DNA from: Candidatus Hydrogenedentes bacterium CG07_land_8_20_14_0_80_42_17 | GTDB lineage: Bacteria > UBA8481 | Length of the DNA: 15,794 nt | Assembly (NCBI GenBank): GCA_002780065.1 | Contig: PEWQ01000117.1 | Location: forward strand, 1-15,794 | Direction: 5' to 3' | Shown here: piece by piece, positions 15,082-15,794 of the stretch | How the letters are laid out: each line of letters starts with the position of its first letter | How positions within the stretch are numbered: position 1 is the first letter of the stretch | Program-made: the position numbers and the translations under genes | The notes under the pieces: generated by a model | Told to the model about the DNA's origin: nothing | Seen by the model: the letters and a program-made list of their open reading frames with translations, nothing else | The model's database searches: none

Positions 15082-15173
15082 GGAGAGGTCGCATAGTCCG
15101 GTCTAGTGCGCACGCCTGGAGCGCGTGTAGACTTTAAAAGGTCTCGTGGGTTCGAATCCCACCCTCTCCGCCA
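15082..15173 (+). tRNA. tRNA-Ser (anticodon GGA), CCA encoded
   Basis: A 92-nt class II tRNA. The acceptor GGAGAGG pairs with CCTCTCC (15163-15169), then discriminator G15170 and an encoded CCA (15171-15173). The anticodon arm is CACGC/GCGTG with loop CTGGAGC, anticodon GGA at 15118-15120. A long variable arm, AGAC...GTCT (15129-15144), is typical of serine tRNAs. The T-arm is GTGGG-TTCGAAT-CCCAC (15146-15162). It reads TCC and TCT codons. No separate promoter is convincing, so it may be transcribed with tRNA-Ala. Confidence 0.95.
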
Positions 15174-15304
15174 GTTTTCACTTTTTACGATTTCTCTGAA
15201 AATACAATTTGGCGGTGTTTTTTGACTGATATTCAAACATTCTTTGAGCAAAACCCCCACTAAGGAAGCCCCTCCTACGCTTACGCTTCGGCGGGCAGGC
15301 ACCC

Positions 15305-15433
15305 CCGCCACCGCTCGCAACACCACAGAAAAATACTCTTTGCTCTTTTCATTTTGCGCGCGCCGGATTTCTTCTTTTCCTAATGAAAAGAGTATTTTTC
15401 TGTGGTGTCTTGCAATGAGTTGCAAGGTGGCGG
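15305..15433. repeat. Large nested inverted repeat (long imperfect hairpin)
   Basis: The outer arms CCGCCACC (15305-15312) and GGTGGCGG (15426-15433) are perfect complements. Inside, 15320-15341 and 15387-15408 are a perfect 22-bp inverted repeat. In an alternative register, 15320-15335 plus 15343-15353 pair with the continuous 27-nt arm 15382-15408, leaving a 7-nt bulge CTCTTTG that duplicates the adjacent CTCTTTT. The loop (about 15354-15381) contains an alternating GCGCGCGC. A small TTGCAA-TGAG-TTGCAA hairpin (15410-15425) sits on the right shoulder. Confidence 0.85.
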
Positions 15434-15454
15434 AACTGGCCTCATTTTGATTTG

Positions 15455-15504
15455 GCAAGAGAAAAGCGGAATTCCCCCAAACCCTCCTTCCGCTTTTCTC
15501 TTGC
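15455..15504. repeat. Perfect 17-bp inverted repeat
   Basis: GCAAGAGAAAAGCGGAA (15455-15471) and its exact complement (15488-15504) flank a 16-nt C-rich loop. There is no downstream T-run on the + strand and no matching A-run upstream for a minus-strand terminator, so it is not a standard terminator. It lies 21 nt after the larger inverted repeat. Confidence 0.85.
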
Positions 15505-15708
15505 TCAAACGGAACGGGAACGGCAAGCACGAGCGGGAAAAAATTCCTTCCCCGCAACCCCCTTCCTTTTTGCCCGTCTGCTTGAGCTTCGCCCCCAAAA
15601 CTTTTCGGCGGGACGGCGTGACGGAAAATACAAAAGAAAACAAAAGAGGAATAACGCTTGCCCCACCACCCGTGCGCGGAAAAGTTTAAGGAACTCCCCG
15701 AAGATTCG

Positions 15709-15737
15709 TTTACAAAATTGTTTAAATTATGTATCAT
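15709..15737 (+). promoter_or_regulatory. Possible promoter reading out of the window
   Basis: TTTACA (15709-15714) and TATCAT (15732-15737) each match five of six sigma-70 consensus bases with 17-nt spacing in an AT-rich stretch. The presumed transcript would begin with GGGGTGC (15740-15746) and could fold with the GCAC...CCCC downstream (about 15760-15769). Confidence 0.4.
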
Positions 15738-15794
15738 TGGGGTGCATGGCGAATTATTGGCACTTCCCCTGTAATCCGAAGATAATGTAGGACA

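Larger units (their letters stand above)
15174..15794. other. Gene-free, hairpin-rich region at the right edge
   Basis: I see no credible protein gene in these 621 nt on either strand. Open frames here are low-complexity and lack family motifs or ribosome sites. The stretch holds GC-rich, strand-biased runs (many C-runs on the + strand), two long inverted repeats (15305-15433 and 15455-15504), a smaller GGCGGG/CCCGCC hairpin (15290-15295 and 15304-15309) and an imperfect GCGGG...CCCGC hairpin (about 15533-15555). A possible promoter lies near the edge. Its composition differs from the coding region to the left. Confidence 0.75.

Noticed and set aside
15305-15504. Integron attC site or cassette array
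   Set aside because: I looked for the RYYYAAC/GTTRRRY core boxes flanking the palindromes and did not find a matching pair. No cassette gene is present.
15305-15504. Retron msr-msd or group II intron RNA
   Set aside because: Long hairpins are suggestive, but there is no reverse transcriptase gene in the window, no recognisable intron domain V and no branching-G context.
14823-15737. 304-codon open frame on the minus strand across the right end
   Set aside because: It runs antisense through both tRNA genes. Its peptides GWDSNPRDLLKST and GDEGTRTPGLDNA are the familiar spurious translations of tRNA complements. The rest is low-complexity translation of the hairpin region.
15174-15794. CRISPR array
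   Set aside because: The repeats here are inverted and differ from one another. There are no regularly spaced direct repeats of 25-40 bp.

Overview
The window is a densely coded stretch of a bacterial chromosome that looks moderately AT-rich by eye. It uses the standard bacterial code: TGA is a frequent stop, and GTG and TTG starts occur. RuvAB, an O-antigen-ligase-like polytopic protein and canonical bacterial tRNAs point to a bacterium, probably one with a diderm (Gram-negative type) envelope. Several unusual fusions and palindromic intergenic repeats suggest an uncultivated lineage. I cannot assign a phylum from the sequence alone.

Region 1 (1-7871, + strand) is a tightly coupled sulfur-assimilation operon. 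It contains the 3' end of a JAMM/Mec-type peptidase, a sulfite reductase with a C-terminal TusA-like domain, a DUF2061 membrane protein, an APS-type reductase (cysH), ATP sulfurylase (cysD, and cysN with a degenerate APS-kinase-like tail), siroheme dehydrogenase, and a SUMT/CobA protein with extra N- and C-terminal modules. Together these give sulfate -> APS -> sulfite -> sulfide plus the siroheme that the reductase needs. The JAMM peptidase and TusA domain suggest that sulfide is passed to a sulfur-carrier-protein route to cysteine. Most junctions are stop/start overlaps of 4 or 11 bp.

Region 2 (7872-8067) is a short convergent intergenic stretch. It holds a palindromic repeat and a clear rho-independent terminator serving the minus-strand operon.

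Region 3 (8068-12498, - strand) reads ruvA - M17 leucyl aminopeptidase - ruvB - a small LigD-3'-phosphoesterase-like protein - ilvC. The first four are coupled or nearly abutting. ilvC follows after 45 nt, and its cofactor loop departs from the usual NADPH type.

Region 4 (12499-14855): divergent from ruvA are a small anchored DUF4330-like protein and an O-antigen-ligase-like membrane protein whose TTG start lies inside a short repeat. The latter converges on, and overlaps by 46 bp, a minus-strand HAD phosphatase. The HAD gene's upstream gap carries a near-consensus promoter for tRNA-Ala.

Region 5 (14856-15794): tRNA-Ala(CGC), a decayed tRNA-like copy, a REP-like palindrome and tRNA-Ser(GGA). 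These are followed by about 620 nt with no credible gene but with two very strong inverted repeats, and a possible promoter firing out of the window.
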